NCBI GenBank assembly: GCA_034927285.1
Contig: JAYFQF010000006.1
Span: 6,731-70,730, forward strand
Direction: 5' to 3'
Length of the DNA stretch: 64,000 nucleotides
Origin: JAYFQF01 sp034927285
GTDB taxonomy: Bacteria; Bacillota; Peptococcia; DRI-13; UBA5745
Shown: positions 56,367 to 64,000 of the stretch, piece after piece
How the letters are laid out: the number at the start of each line of letters is the position of its first letter
Position numbering within the stretch: the stretch's first letter is position 1
Program-made: the position numbers and the translations under genes
The notes under the pieces: generated by a model
Seen by the model: the letters and a program-made list of their open reading frames with translations, nothing else
Databases searched by the model: none
Told to the model about the DNA's origin: nothing

Positions 56367-57578
56367 CTATTCGTACCGCAGGGCTTCGATGGGATCCAGC
56401 CGGGCGGCCTTTCTGGCGGGATACAGGCCGAAGAATATCCCCACCAGAGCGGAAAATCCTACGGCTAAAAGGATCACCGGCAGGCCGATCATCAGCGCGA
56501 CCCCGGCAAAGCTCATGCCGATAGCCGCCACGCCGGCTCCCAATAGGACGCCGATCACCCCGCCGATAGCGGAAATAATCATGGATTCGATCAAAAATTG
56601 CAGCAGGATGTCGCTGGTCCGGGCGCCCAGGGATTTGCGGATGCCGATTTCCCGGGTCCGCTCGGTGACGGAGACCAGCATGATATTCATGATGCCTATG
56701 CCGCCCACCACCAGAGAAATAGCGGCGATGGCGCCGATGGCCAAAGACAGGGTCCCCAGCATCTGGTCCACGATCGCCCCCTGCCCCTCGGCGGACTCAA
56801 AAGTATAAAAGCCCTCAGGCTGGTCCTTGATCCGGCTGAGGTATCCGGTGATCCTGGCGGCCATCTCCGAAACGCTTTCCTCAGGATCCACATAGATCTC
56901 CAGCTGGGAAACGCCGTCGCCGCTATTGGCCTGCAATAGGGTATAGGGGACAAAACAGCTGTACAGGCCGCTGGTCAGCGGGCTGAAGATGGTGGTCTCC
57001 ATATCGTAAATCCCCACTACGGTCAGCTCCCGGGATTCCCCGTCCAGGGTCATGGTCAGGGTCTTCCCTACGGCGTTTTCCGTGTTGAACAGGTCTTCTG
57101 CCGCCCGCTTTTCAATGACCACCCTGGGACGGCTGCTTTTTACATCGGCCTCGGTGATCATCCGGCCATAGAGGATATCCAGCTTTTTACTCTTATCATA
57201 GCCGCCGGCTACGCCGCTGATATTGAACTTTCCCTGGGTCCGGCCTACCTTCACGTCGCTCTGGCCGCCGGTGTTGGGGCAAATATACTGGATCTGGCTG
57301 CCAAAATGCTGTTCCAGCCGCTCGATATCCTCATTCCAGATAATCTGGCCGCTCTCGATATAATCTCCGGTCATGCTCCAGTTGATATAAACATACATCA
57401 TGTTTTTTCCGTAGCTTTCAAACTCCTTGCTGACCACAGCCTGGGCGCTGGAGCCGATGGAGGTGATGGCGATCACCGAGGCGATGCCGATGATGATCCC
57501 CAGCATCGTCAGAAAGGAGCGCATTTTATTGGCGCGGATCGAAGCCAGCGCCAGCTTGATATTTTCCAAAAACAGCAT
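56367..57578 (-). CDS. MacB-type ABC transporter permease
   Basis: A 403-residue protein. N-terminal helix after MLFLENIKLALASIRANKMRS, with LTMLGIIIGIASVIAITSIG, an extracytosolic MacB_PCD domain (about 45-240), and three C-terminal FtsX-type helices with the coupling motif ERTREIGIRKSLGAR, ending PARKAARLDPIEALRYE. It forms a tripartite-like mechanotransmission exporter with the neighbouring ATPase and adaptor. In Bacillota such systems export peptides, bacteriocins or drugs. The start overlaps the ATPase stop by one base. Confidence 0.92.
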   Translation of the reverse strand: MLFLENIKLALASIRANKMRSFLTMLGIIIGIASVIAITSIGSSAQAVVSKEFESYGKNMMYVYINWSMTGDYIESGQIIWNEDIERLEQHFGSQIQYICPNTGGQSDVKVGRTQGKFNISGVAGGYDKSKKLDILYGRMITEADVKSSRPRVVIEKRAAEDLFNTENAVGKTLTMTLDGESRELTVVGIYDMETTIFSPLTSGLYSCFVPYTLLQANSGDGVSQLEIYVDPEESVSEMAARITGYLSRIKDQPEGFYTFESAEGQGAIVDQMLGTLSLAIGAIAAISLVVGGIGIMNIMLVSVTERTREIGIRKSLGARTSDILLQFLIESMIISAIGGVIGVLLGAGVAAIGMSFAGVALMIGLPVILLAVGFSALVGIFFGLYPARKAARLDPIEALRYE

Positions 57579-58297
57579 CAGTCCGCCACCCCTTTTTCCG
57601 GATCGCCGGTTCGTTTATCTTTATCGCTGATCACCCGGCCGTCTTTAAAAGTAATCACCCGGTCGGTAAACTCGGCAATATCCGGTTCATGAGTAACGAT
57701 AATTACCGTGTTTCCTTCTTCCCGGTTCAAGCGGGTGAAAATTTCCATGATCTCCACAGAAGACCGGGTATCCAGGTTTCCCGTAGGCTCGTCGGCCAAA
57801 ATGATCGGCGGCCGGTTGGCCAAAGCCCGGGCAATGGCCACCCTTTGGCGCTGACCGCCGGAAAGCTCATTGGGCATATGATCTCCACGGTCCCCCAGTC
57901 CCACCTTTTCCAGCAGCTGCCTGGCCTGGGCCTCCCTGACCGCCGGCGCCGTTTTGGCGTAGATCATCGGCAGCTCCACATTCTTCAGGGCACTGGTCCG
58001 GGAGATCAGATTAAAGGACTGAAAAACAAAACCGATCTTCTGATTCCGCACCAACGAGAGCTCGTTGTCGTCCTTTTCCCGGATATCGATATCCTCCAGA
58101 TAATAATAACCCTCCGTAGGCCGGTCCAGGCAGCCCAGGACATTCATAAAGGTGGACTTGCCGGAGCCGGAAGCCCCCATGATCGCGACGAACTCCCCCT
58201 TCTCAATATTGAGGTTGATCCCTTTCAGCGCCTCCACCTCAATATCGCCATTGCGGTAAACCTTCTTCAGATTTTCCGCTCTGATTATACTGCTCAT
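57578..58297 (-). CDS. MacB/LolD-type ABC transporter ATPase
   Basis: A 239-residue ATPase: Walker A MGASGSGKST, signature LSGGQRQRVAIARAL, Walker B IILADEPTGNLD and H-loop VTHEPDIAEF. GCLDRPTEGYYYLEDIDI is the common MacB-family segment. It overlaps the adaptor gene by four bases and energises the permease at 56367-57578. Confidence 0.93.
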   Translation of the reverse strand: MSSIIRAENLKKVYRNGDIEVEALKGINLNIEKGEFVAIMGASGSGKSTFMNVLGCLDRPTEGYYYLEDIDIREKDDNELSLVRNQKIGFVFQSFNLISRTSALKNVELPMIYAKTAPAVREAQARQLLEKVGLGDRGDHMPNELSGGQRQRVAIARALANRPPIILADEPTGNLDTRSSVEIMEIFTRLNREEGNTVIIVTHEPDIAEFTDRVITFKDGRVISDKDKRTGDPEKGVAD

Positions 58298-59619
58298 TGA
58301 GCGCCTCCTTCAGCCGCTGCAGCTACCGTCATCCCCTCCTGCATGCTGAAGTCCGGGTTCATTACGATCCGCATGCCTTCCTCCAGGCCGCCGCCGGTTA
58401 CTTCCGCGTAGAAATCGCTTTCTACCCCCAATTCCAGAACTATCTTTTTCAGCAGGCCTGCCTCGTCTGCCACAAAAACAAAGGTTTCGCCGGTAGCCGG
58501 ATCCACAAGCAGCGCATCCACCGGTACCGCCAGGGCGTCTTCGCTCTGCCGGATCAAAATTTCCGCGTTGCCGCTGACGCCGGCCATCAGCCGGCCGTTA
58601 TCGTTTACCACTTCAATTTTTACCGGAATCACCATTTCCTTGGAAGACATGTCTTTTTGTTCTCCGGAGGGAGAAATCTGGGAAACCACCCCTTCAGCCG
58701 GCTGTCCCCCCAGAATATCGGAGGTGATCGTGACCTTTTGGCCCAGCGCGATCCTGTTGATATCGTACTCGCTGATTTTTACCTTCATTTGCAGCTGGTC
58801 CAGATTTTCCACCACGAACATGGCTTGTTTATCTTCCGTATCGGCGGCGTTCCGGCCCAACCGGGCGTTCACCCGGGTCACGGTGCCGTCGATAGGGCTT
58901 TTGATATAGATATCTTCCAGATCCTTTGTTCTGATCTCCAGTTCGTGCTTCTGGACTTCCAAGGCTTTGGCCTGGCTGCTGCCGGCCACCACCTTTCCTT
59001 TGGACACCTCGAAGCTCTCCAATGCCGTCTGGCTGTTCTCGTAAGCATCCTGGGATTTGATCAGCTCATCCTGGGAAATGGCGCCGGCTTCCGCCAGAGC
59101 CTTGTTCGTCTCATACGACCGCTTGGCCTGATCCCGGCTTCTGACCGCTGCCTCGTATTCCCGCTGGGCGGTTTTCAGACTTTCCTGCAGAGTATACCGG
59201 GCCTGGTCATACTGATCCTGGGCGATGGTCAGGGCCTCATTCAGATCTTCACCGTCCAGCTCGGCCAATACCTGACCCTTAGTAACCCGGTCGCCTTCTT
59301 TTACATTAATCGCTACAATTTTATTATTTCTGGTGGAAGTGATCTCTGCGGTTTCCGAACCCTCCACGGTCCCCTTGATCACCACCGTTTCCGCTATGTT
59401 CTGCCTGGCGGCGGTTTCCGTCATCACCGTAAGGACCCCGGCGTCGCCCCCGGATAAGCTTTTCACCGCAAAAAACAGGACAGCGAAAACTGCCAAAATC
59501 AAAGCCACGGCAGTCTTTCTTTTTTTCTTCCAGAACTTTTTCAGCCTGCCCTTTACCTTGACTTTTTCCGGTTTCTCCTGGGCCTCCGGGGAAAGAGACC
59601 CGCTTGCTTGCTGTTCCAT
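58294..59619 (-). CDS. HlyD/MacA-type efflux adaptor (membrane fusion protein)
   Basis: A 441-residue protein. A basic cytosolic N-terminus and one helix (TAVALILAVFAVLFFAVKSL), then the lipoyl/barrel-sandwich half (VIKGTVEGSETAEITSTRNN), a coiled-coil hairpin (about 120-215, ARYTLQESLKTAQREYEAAV), the second half (DIYIKSPIDGTVTRVNARLG) and a C-terminal beta-barrel (VPVDALLVDPATGETFVFV). It works with the adjacent ABC ATPase and permease. GAGGAGG precedes the ATG. First gene of the operon. Confidence 0.92.
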   Translation of the reverse strand: MEQQASGSLSPEAQEKPEKVKVKGRLKKFWKKKRKTAVALILAVFAVLFFAVKSLSGGDAGVLTVMTETAARQNIAETVVIKGTVEGSETAEITSTRNNKIVAINVKEGDRVTKGQVLAELDGEDLNEALTIAQDQYDQARYTLQESLKTAQREYEAAVRSRDQAKRSYETNKALAEAGAISQDELIKSQDAYENSQTALESFEVSKGKVVAGSSQAKALEVQKHELEIRTKDLEDIYIKSPIDGTVTRVNARLGRNAADTEDKQAMFVVENLDQLQMKVKISEYDINRIALGQKVTITSDILGGQPAEGVVSQISPSGEQKDMSSKEMVIPVKIEVVNDNGRLMAGVSGNAEILIRQSEDALAVPVDALLVDPATGETFVFVADEAGLLKKIVLELGVESDFYAEVTGGGLEEGMRIVMNPDFSMQEGMTVAAAAEGGAQ

Positions 59620-59702
59620 AAATTAACCTCCTCATATCTCCAAGCCGGCGGTCCGCCGTTTGTTTTAACTTTCAAAAAGCATAAATTTAATCCACTTCGC
59701 CT

Positions 59703-59711
59703 ATTATATCA
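59703..59711 (-). promoter_or_regulatory. extended -10 promoter of the MacAB-like operon
   Basis: TGATATAAT on the minus strand (59711-59703), a TGN extended -10, with no good -35. The intergenic stretch 59712-59823 contains nothing else recognisable. Confidence 0.5.
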
Positions 59712-59823
59712 TTGGGATGTTACATTTTTATTACGATATTCTTAATTCTTAGCGGAATGGCTGCCGGCTTTGGCGGCTGCGGGTCTGTCTGAAAAAAGGC
59801 GCCGGACTAAGGACTGGGTGAAA

Positions 59824-59871
59824 CAAAAAAAGCTGCCCCGGATTAGTTTCGGCAAACCAATGGGGGCAGTT
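59824..59871 (-). terminator. terminator of the methionine gamma-lyase gene
   Basis: AGCTGCCCC (59831-59839) pairs with GGGGCAGTT (59863-59871, one wobble), followed by TTTTTTTGTTT on the minus strand. Confidence 0.8.
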
Positions 59872-59981
59872 CCTCTATTTTTTTAAAAGTGCTCTGTCGG
59901 GTCTTTTTGGGTTTGAAATCGCTCTGTCAGGCTGATCCGGCCTATCCGGCCTTCTCCTTCGCCGCTTATTCCCCGGCTTAC

Positions 59982-61169
59982 TTATTCCGCCGCCAGGGCC
60001 TGGCTTAAGTCGTCGATGATATCCCCGGCTTCTTCCAGTCCTACGGAAAGCCGGATCAAGCCGTCGGAAAAGCCGGCGGCCTCCCTTTCTTCCTTGGAGT
60101 AAGCGCTGTGGGTCATGGAAGCCGGGTGCTGAATCAAAGTTTCACAGTCGCCTAAAGAAACCGCCAGGCAGCAGAGCTTCAGGTGATCCAGCATCTTTTT
60201 GGCGGCCTCATAGCTTTTTACCTCAAAGGAAATCATGCCGCCAAACTGTTTCATCTGGCGGGCGGCAATCTCATGACCGGGATGACTTTTAAGCCCGGGG
60301 AAATAAACCTTCAGCACCTGAGGGCAGGAGTCCAGAAATCTCGCTATCTTCATGGCGTTGGCGCAATGCTGGTCCATGCGCAGCTTCATGGTCTTCAATC
60401 CCCGCAGGATCAGGAAGGCCTCAAAAGGCCCGAGAACGGCCCCGGTCAGGTCCTTCAGTCCCACGCTCCTCACCGGCTTCATCAGTTCATGGCTGCCGCA
60501 GGCAAAACCGGCCACCACATCGCCGTGGCCGTTTAAATACTTGGTGGCGCTGTGCACCACGATATCGGCCCCCAGCAGCAAAGGCCGGGTCAGGTAAGGC
60601 GTGGCAAAGGTGTTGTCGGTGATCACCAGCATCCGCGCCGACGCCTGGTGAGCCAGCCGGGCCACCAGCTCCACATCAATGATCTTCATATTGGGATTGG
60701 CCGGGGTTTCGAAATAAACGGCCCGGGTATCGGGCCGCAGGCTTTTTTTCACCTGCTCAATATTGCTGAAGTCGATGAACTCCACTTCGATACCCAACTT
60801 AGGCAGCAGATGGCTGAACAAATCAAAGGTGCAGCCGTAAAGGGTTTTATCGGAAAGCAGGTGGTCTCCCGCCTGCAAATGGGGGACTACGGCGCCGGAA
60901 ATGGCCCCCATGCCGGAGGAAAAGGCAACGCATTCCTCCGCCTCCTCCAAAAGGGCGATCTTTTCTTCCAAAGCGTTTATCGTCGGATTGCCCAGGCGGG
61001 TATAAATATAGCCGCCCTCTTCCCCGGCAAAGCGTCTGCCGCCCTGGGCCGCGCTGTCAAAGATAAAGGTGGAGCTCTGAAAAATCGGAGCGGACAACGC
61101 CCCCTCGGCATTTTTTTTGCTGCCGCCATGGATCACCTTCGTGGCAAAATTTTCGCTGCTGGTACTCAT
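59982..61169 (-). CDS. mdeA: methionine gamma-lyase (Cys/Met metabolism PLP enzyme)
   Basis: A 395-residue fold-type I PLP enzyme. GGYIYTRLGNPTINALEEKI and FSSGMGAISG are PLP phosphate-binding regions. TLYGCTFDLF places a Cys where methionine gamma-lyases have their characteristic active-site Cys116, which favours that activity over cystathionine gamma-synthase or lyase. DNTFATPYLTRPLLLGAD and SATKYLNGHGDV (PLP Lys) follow. It should convert methionine to 2-oxobutanoate, methanethiol and ammonia. AAGGAG precedes the ATG. It diverges from a MocR-type regulator, which probably controls it. Confidence 0.85.
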   Translation of the reverse strand: MSTSSENFATKVIHGGSKKNAEGALSAPIFQSSTFIFDSAAQGGRRFAGEEGGYIYTRLGNPTINALEEKIALLEEAEECVAFSSGMGAISGAVVPHLQAGDHLLSDKTLYGCTFDLFSHLLPKLGIEVEFIDFSNIEQVKKSLRPDTRAVYFETPANPNMKIIDVELVARLAHQASARMLVITDNTFATPYLTRPLLLGADIVVHSATKYLNGHGDVVAGFACGSHELMKPVRSVGLKDLTGAVLGPFEAFLILRGLKTMKLRMDQHCANAMKIARFLDSCPQVLKVYFPGLKSHPGHEIAARQMKQFGGMISFEVKSYEAAKKMLDHLKLCCLAVSLGDCETLIQHPASMTHSAYSKEEREAAGFSDGLIRLSVGLEEAGDIIDDLSQALAAE

Positions 61170-61437
61170 GACTTTGACTCCTTCCGCCGTAATTTTACGG
61201 TTTTTTTCCGCACAGCATGAAAAATCTCCCCTGGAGACCGGAAATTTGCTATACTGTTTCTAAAGTGATTATCCCAGACCGGCGGCGGTCTTTCAATGCT
61301 CCCAGGCCAAAAACTGTTGCGTAACAGTCAGGCTACTGTTCTGTATTCTCCCCGCCGGGCCGCGGTGACCCGCCCGAATCATACGTAATGGCCGGCGCCT
61401 TCTTTTGGCTGCACCGCCGGCAAAGGAGAGGATTTCC

Positions 61438-62880
61438 ATGCGGATTGCCTTGGACAAGAGTAAAGAGGAGAGCCTGTATCTGCAGATTTACCGCAGCATT
61501 CTGGGCCAGATCATGGACGGCCAGCTGACGGTGGGTCAAAAGCTCCCTTCCTACCGCTGGATGTGTCAAAAATACAACATTAATATTTCCACCGTGGAAA
61601 AAGCTTATCAGCTTTTGGAGGAAGAAGGGGCTATCCAGGTGATCCACGGCAGCGGCTGCTATGTCCGGCCCCTGGACAGCTATCATTTTTTTGCCGACGA
61701 GGTGATCCTGGAAGCCTTTGACCGGGGACAGATCACCGACAGCCACCGGATAAATTTTGCCAGCGCCACCCCTTTGCCGAGAATTTATCCCGTGGCCGAC
61801 TTCCAGAATATCCTTCAGGAAATTGCCGGAGAAGACGTGGGGGATTATCTGAAATATCCGCCCACCCAAGGTCATCCCGCTCTGCTCTCCGCTTTGGAGG
61901 ACCGGCTGCGGGCCAAGGGCATTGCTTTGGAAAATCAGCAGCTCCAGGTGGTCAACGGCAGTCAGCAGGGCCTGGATATCCTGTGCAAATCCCTGATTTC
62001 CAGCCATAGCCGGGTCCTGGCGGAAAATCCCTCCTATCCGGTTTCCCTTAACGCTTTCCTGAACTGCGGAGCGACCCTGGATACCATCCCTTTGGAAGAG
62101 GACGGTCCGGAGATAAAAGAGCTGGAGTCCATTCTTGCCAGGAAGAAAATCGATTTTTTCTACACCATGATAAATTTTCAGAGCCCCACCAACATCTGCT
62201 GGTCCCGGCCAAAAAAAGAAGCCTTGCTGCGCCTGGCGGAGGCCTATAATTTTCTGATCATCGAAGACGATTGCATGGGAGAAATCTATTTTGGCGCCGC
62301 CGGTCCGGAAAGCCTGAAATCGCTGGATACCAGGGACCGGGTCATTTATCTCAATTCCTTTTCCAAAAACCTGATGCCGGGTATCCGGCTGGCTTATTTG
62401 CTTTACCCGGCAAAATTCAGCCGGCGCATCCTTTCCGCCAAGTTCCACACGGACCTGTCCTGCGGGGCGCTGCAGCAGGAACTCCTGGCCCGCTATCTTG
62501 GAAGGGGCCTGTTTGAGGGCCATCTGGAAAAGGTCCGGGACTACTATCGGGAAAAACAGAAAGTCATGGCCAGAGCCATAAAAAAAAGCCGCCACATGCA
62601 AATCGTCTACGATCAGCCGGGCGGACTCTTTTACTGGGTGGCTCTGTCGGAAAAAATCAGCAGCTTTACGCTTTATGAAGAAATGAAGGCTCTTGGCGTG
62701 GCCCTGTTGCCCGGCAGCATGTTCAGCATCGACGGACGCTGGAAAAACTATCTGCGCCTGAGCTACGCTTCGGCTTCTTCCCCGGAAATCCGCCGGGGCC
62801 TTGGCCTGTTGGACGAAAAGCTTGCGGAACTCACAACTGCTTGCGAACCCGGCTCAAAGCCCCCTTCTCCAGCCGGCTGA
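61438..62880 (+). CDS. MocR/PdxR-type GntR regulator with aminotransferase domain
   Basis: The start at 61438 (MRIALDKSKEESLYLQIYRS) follows AGGAGAGG. A 480-residue protein: a GntR winged helix (LPSYRWMCQKYNINISTVEK) in residues 1-75, then a fold-type I aminotransferase domain with NGSQQGLDIL, NFQSPTNICWS, IIEDDCMGEIYF and SFSKNLMPGIRLAYL (PLP Lys). MocR proteins sense PLP or an amino acid aldimine. Divergent position suggests control of methionine gamma-lyase. The 3' end overlaps sigG by 50 bases tail to tail. Confidence 0.9.
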   Translation: MRIALDKSKEESLYLQIYRSILGQIMDGQLTVGQKLPSYRWMCQKYNINISTVEKAYQLLEEEGAIQVIHGSGCYVRPLDSYHFFADEVILEAFDRGQITDSHRINFASATPLPRIYPVADFQNILQEIAGEDVGDYLKYPPTQGHPALLSALEDRLRAKGIALENQQLQVVNGSQQGLDILCKSLISSHSRVLAENPSYPVSLNAFLNCGATLDTIPLEEDGPEIKELESILARKKIDFFYTMINFQSPTNICWSRPKKEALLRLAEAYNFLIIEDDCMGEIYFGAAGPESLKSLDTRDRVIYLNSFSKNLMPGIRLAYLLYPAKFSRRILSAKFHTDLSCGALQQELLARYLGRGLFEGHLEKVRDYYREKQKVMARAIKKSRHMQIVYDQPGGLFYWVALSEKISSFTLYEEMKALGVALLPGSMFSIDGRWKNYLRLSYASASSPEIRRGLGLLDEKLAELTTACEPGSKPPSPAG

Positions 62881-63601
62881 CCTGAGCCTGGGAGATGCCG
62901 ATTTCTGAAGCCACCTCCATCTGGGTCTTTCCCTCATAAAAACGCATCTGCAGGATCATCCTTTCCCGGGGATTCAGACACTGCATGGCGTCCTGAAGAC
63001 AAATCGCCTCGATCCATTCCTTGTCGGCGTTCTTTTCATCCCGGATCTGATCCATCACATAAATGGGATCGCCGCCGTCATGATAAACCGGTTCAAACAT
63101 GGAGACCGGTTCCTGAATGGCCTCCAAAGCAAAAACCACGTCTTCCCTCTGCTGGCCCAGTTCTTTTGCCAGTTCGGTAATGTCCGGCTCCCTGCCCAAA
63201 GCTCCGGAGAGCCTTTCCTTGGCCTGCAGCGCTTTATAAGCGATGTCCCTGAGGGAGCGGCTGACCCGGATGGGATTGTTATCCCTTAAATAACGCCGGA
63301 TTTCGCCGATAATCATCGGCACGGCATAAGTGGAAAACTTGACGTTTTGGCCTAAATCAAAATTATCGATGGCCTTGATCAGGCCGATGCAGCCTACCTG
63401 GAACAAATCGTCCACGCACTCGCCCCGATTGTTGAACCGCTGAATCACGCTTAATACCAGCCGGAGATTTCCATTGATCAATTCTTCCCGGGCCGATTTA
63501 TCCCCGTTTTGGCAACGAAAAAAAAGCTGCCGCATCTCATTGTTTTTCAGCACCGGCAATTTCGCCGTATTAACGCCGCAGAGCTCAACTTTATTTATCA
63601 T
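62831..63601 (-). CDS. sigG: RNA polymerase forespore sigma factor SigG
   Basis: A 256-residue sigma-70 family factor. The N-terminal MINKVELCGVNTAKLPVL is a SigG hallmark. Region 2 (RLVLSVIQRFNNRGECVDDL, then FSTYAVPMIIGEIRRYLRDN), region 3 (LRDIAYKALQAKERL) and region 4 (TQMEVASEIGISQAQVSRLE) are complete. It directs late forespore transcription, including the SASP gene in this window. AAAGGAT precedes the ATG. No spoIIGA/sigE neighbours are visible, unlike in Bacillus. Confidence 0.96.
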   Translation of the reverse strand: MINKVELCGVNTAKLPVLKNNEMRQLFFRCQNGDKSAREELINGNLRLVLSVIQRFNNRGECVDDLFQVGCIGLIKAIDNFDLGQNVKFSTYAVPMIIGEIRRYLRDNNPIRVSRSLRDIAYKALQAKERLSGALGREPDITELAKELGQQREDVVFALEAIQEPVSMFEPVYHDGGDPIYVMDQIRDEKNADKEWIEAICLQDAMQCLNPRERMILQMRFYEGKTQMEVASEIGISQAQVSRLEKGALSRVRKQL

Positions 63602-63635
63602 AGGCCATATCCTTTCGCAGGTGAACTATGATCAA

Positions 63636-63664
63636 ATTATTGCCTGCTAAGGAATTTCTTATAC
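63636..63664 (-). promoter_or_regulatory. candidate forespore promoter of sigG
   Basis: GTATA (63664-63660), 17 bases, CAATAAT (63642-63636) on the minus strand. This partly resembles sigma-F/sigma-G promoters; a weak match. Confidence 0.4.
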
Positions 63665-63705
63665 TGGAAAAAGTTTTGCTTTGCGATGCGTCAGGAAAGG
63701 TTTTC

Positions 63706-63752
63706 GACAAAAAAACCTTGTCCGGTGCGGCTTTTGTGCCGGGACAAGGTTT
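63706..63752 (-). terminator. terminator of the CPBP protease gene
   Basis: AAACCTTGTCC (63713-63723) pairs with GGACAAGGTTT (63742-63752) and is followed by TTTTTTT on the minus strand. Confidence 0.85.
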
Positions 63753-63780
63753 GTTTTTCTTTGGATTTCTTCGGTTTTTC

Positions 63781-64000
63781 CTAGGCCGCGGCGGCAAGCC
63801 GCAGCAGAAGCATCTGGAAAAGATAAGCGCTGGTATTGAAGCCGCAATGAATAGCGCAGGGAGCCCAGATAGACATATTGCTGAGATAGACCCGGCTCAG
63901 CACCAGAGCCAGCACAAAGGAAAACATCCCCTGCACAAGATTGCCGTGGCAGACGGCAAAAATAATGGCCTGGGCCACCGCGGCTACCCGTACGGGGGAG
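63781..64000 (-). CDS. CPBP family intramembrane metalloprotease, partial
   Basis: The frame is open to the right edge, so only the C-terminal 72 codons are seen. AIIFAVCHGNLVQGMFSFVL and SIWAPCAIHCGFNTSAYLF are motifs 3 and 4 of the CPBP (CAAX protease and bacteriocin-processing) family, with the conserved His residues. The N-terminal EExxxR motif lies outside the window. The internal GTG at 63978 is not the start. Function may be prenyl-protein or peptide processing. Confidence 0.8.
   Translation of the reverse strand, partial: SPVRVAAVAQAIIFAVCHGNLVQGMFSFVLALVLSRVYLSNMSIWAPCAIHCGFNTSAYLFQMLLLRLAAAA

Noticed and set aside
61333..62601. Minus-strand frame of 422 codons opposite the MocR gene
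   Set aside because: The plus strand has complete GntR and aminotransferase motifs; the minus frame has none.

Overview
The window comes from an anaerobic, endospore-forming member of the Bacillota (class Clostridia) with a moderately high G+C content. The evidence is a sigma-G gene, a spore protease (gpr), an alpha/beta-type small acid-soluble spore protein with a sigma-G promoter, a complete Rnf complex (RnfCDGEAB), strong Shine-Dalgarno sites with frequent GTG/TTG starts, and two DivIVA-like coiled-coil proteins. I cannot name a genus from sequence alone. Most genes lie on the minus strand. Nothing was computed beyond reading the sequence, so homology statements rest on motif recognition.

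Layout. 0-3 kb: a CofE-like glutamate ligase cut by the left edge, then two DivIVA-like genes. 3.2-13.6 kb: a catabolic island with alanine dehydrogenase, two Asp/Glu/hydantoin-racemase family proteins, a DUF917 protein and a LivJHMGF branched-chain-type ABC transporter. A near-consensus sigma-54 promoter precedes it, and a PAS/AAA+/Fis activator gene lies next to that. 13.7-20.6 kb: tyrS, a guanidine-I (ykkC) riboswitch in front of a GAP/LysE-like membrane protein, a patatin, gltX, degV and three very small genes.

20.7-36.3 kb is a heme acquisition locus. It holds two SLH-anchored surface proteins with NEAT-like domains (one of 1622 residues), a Shp-like surface protein, an IsdE-like lipoprotein, a FecCD/FecE-type importer, a DUF454 protein and a CydDC-like heterodimeric exporter. 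Upstream sits the most interesting gene of the window, 35404-36234. It encodes a DtxR/MntR-like winged helix fused to a NEAT-like domain, which is normally an extracellular heme-binding module. The usual DtxR metal ligands are replaced. Four TTAG/CTAA palindromes lie in its leader, at its 3' end and around the promoter of the heme operon, so I propose a one-component heme-sensing repressor.

36.5-38.4 kb is an AT-richer island with two related secreted proteins and a transposase remnant. 38.4-44.7 kb holds tRNA-Glu, uppP, a YbaK-type protein, dxr, a MATE exporter and rpe. 44-51.4 kb is the Rnf operon followed by ApbE, a NusG-II domain protein and a Gx transporter, which together form a flavinylation and electron-transport module. 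51.5-64 kb holds a phosphoesterase, gpr, tRNA-Val, ssp, recG, a MacAB-like efflux system, a methionine gamma-lyase divergent from a MocR regulator, sigG and a CPBP protease cut by the right edge.
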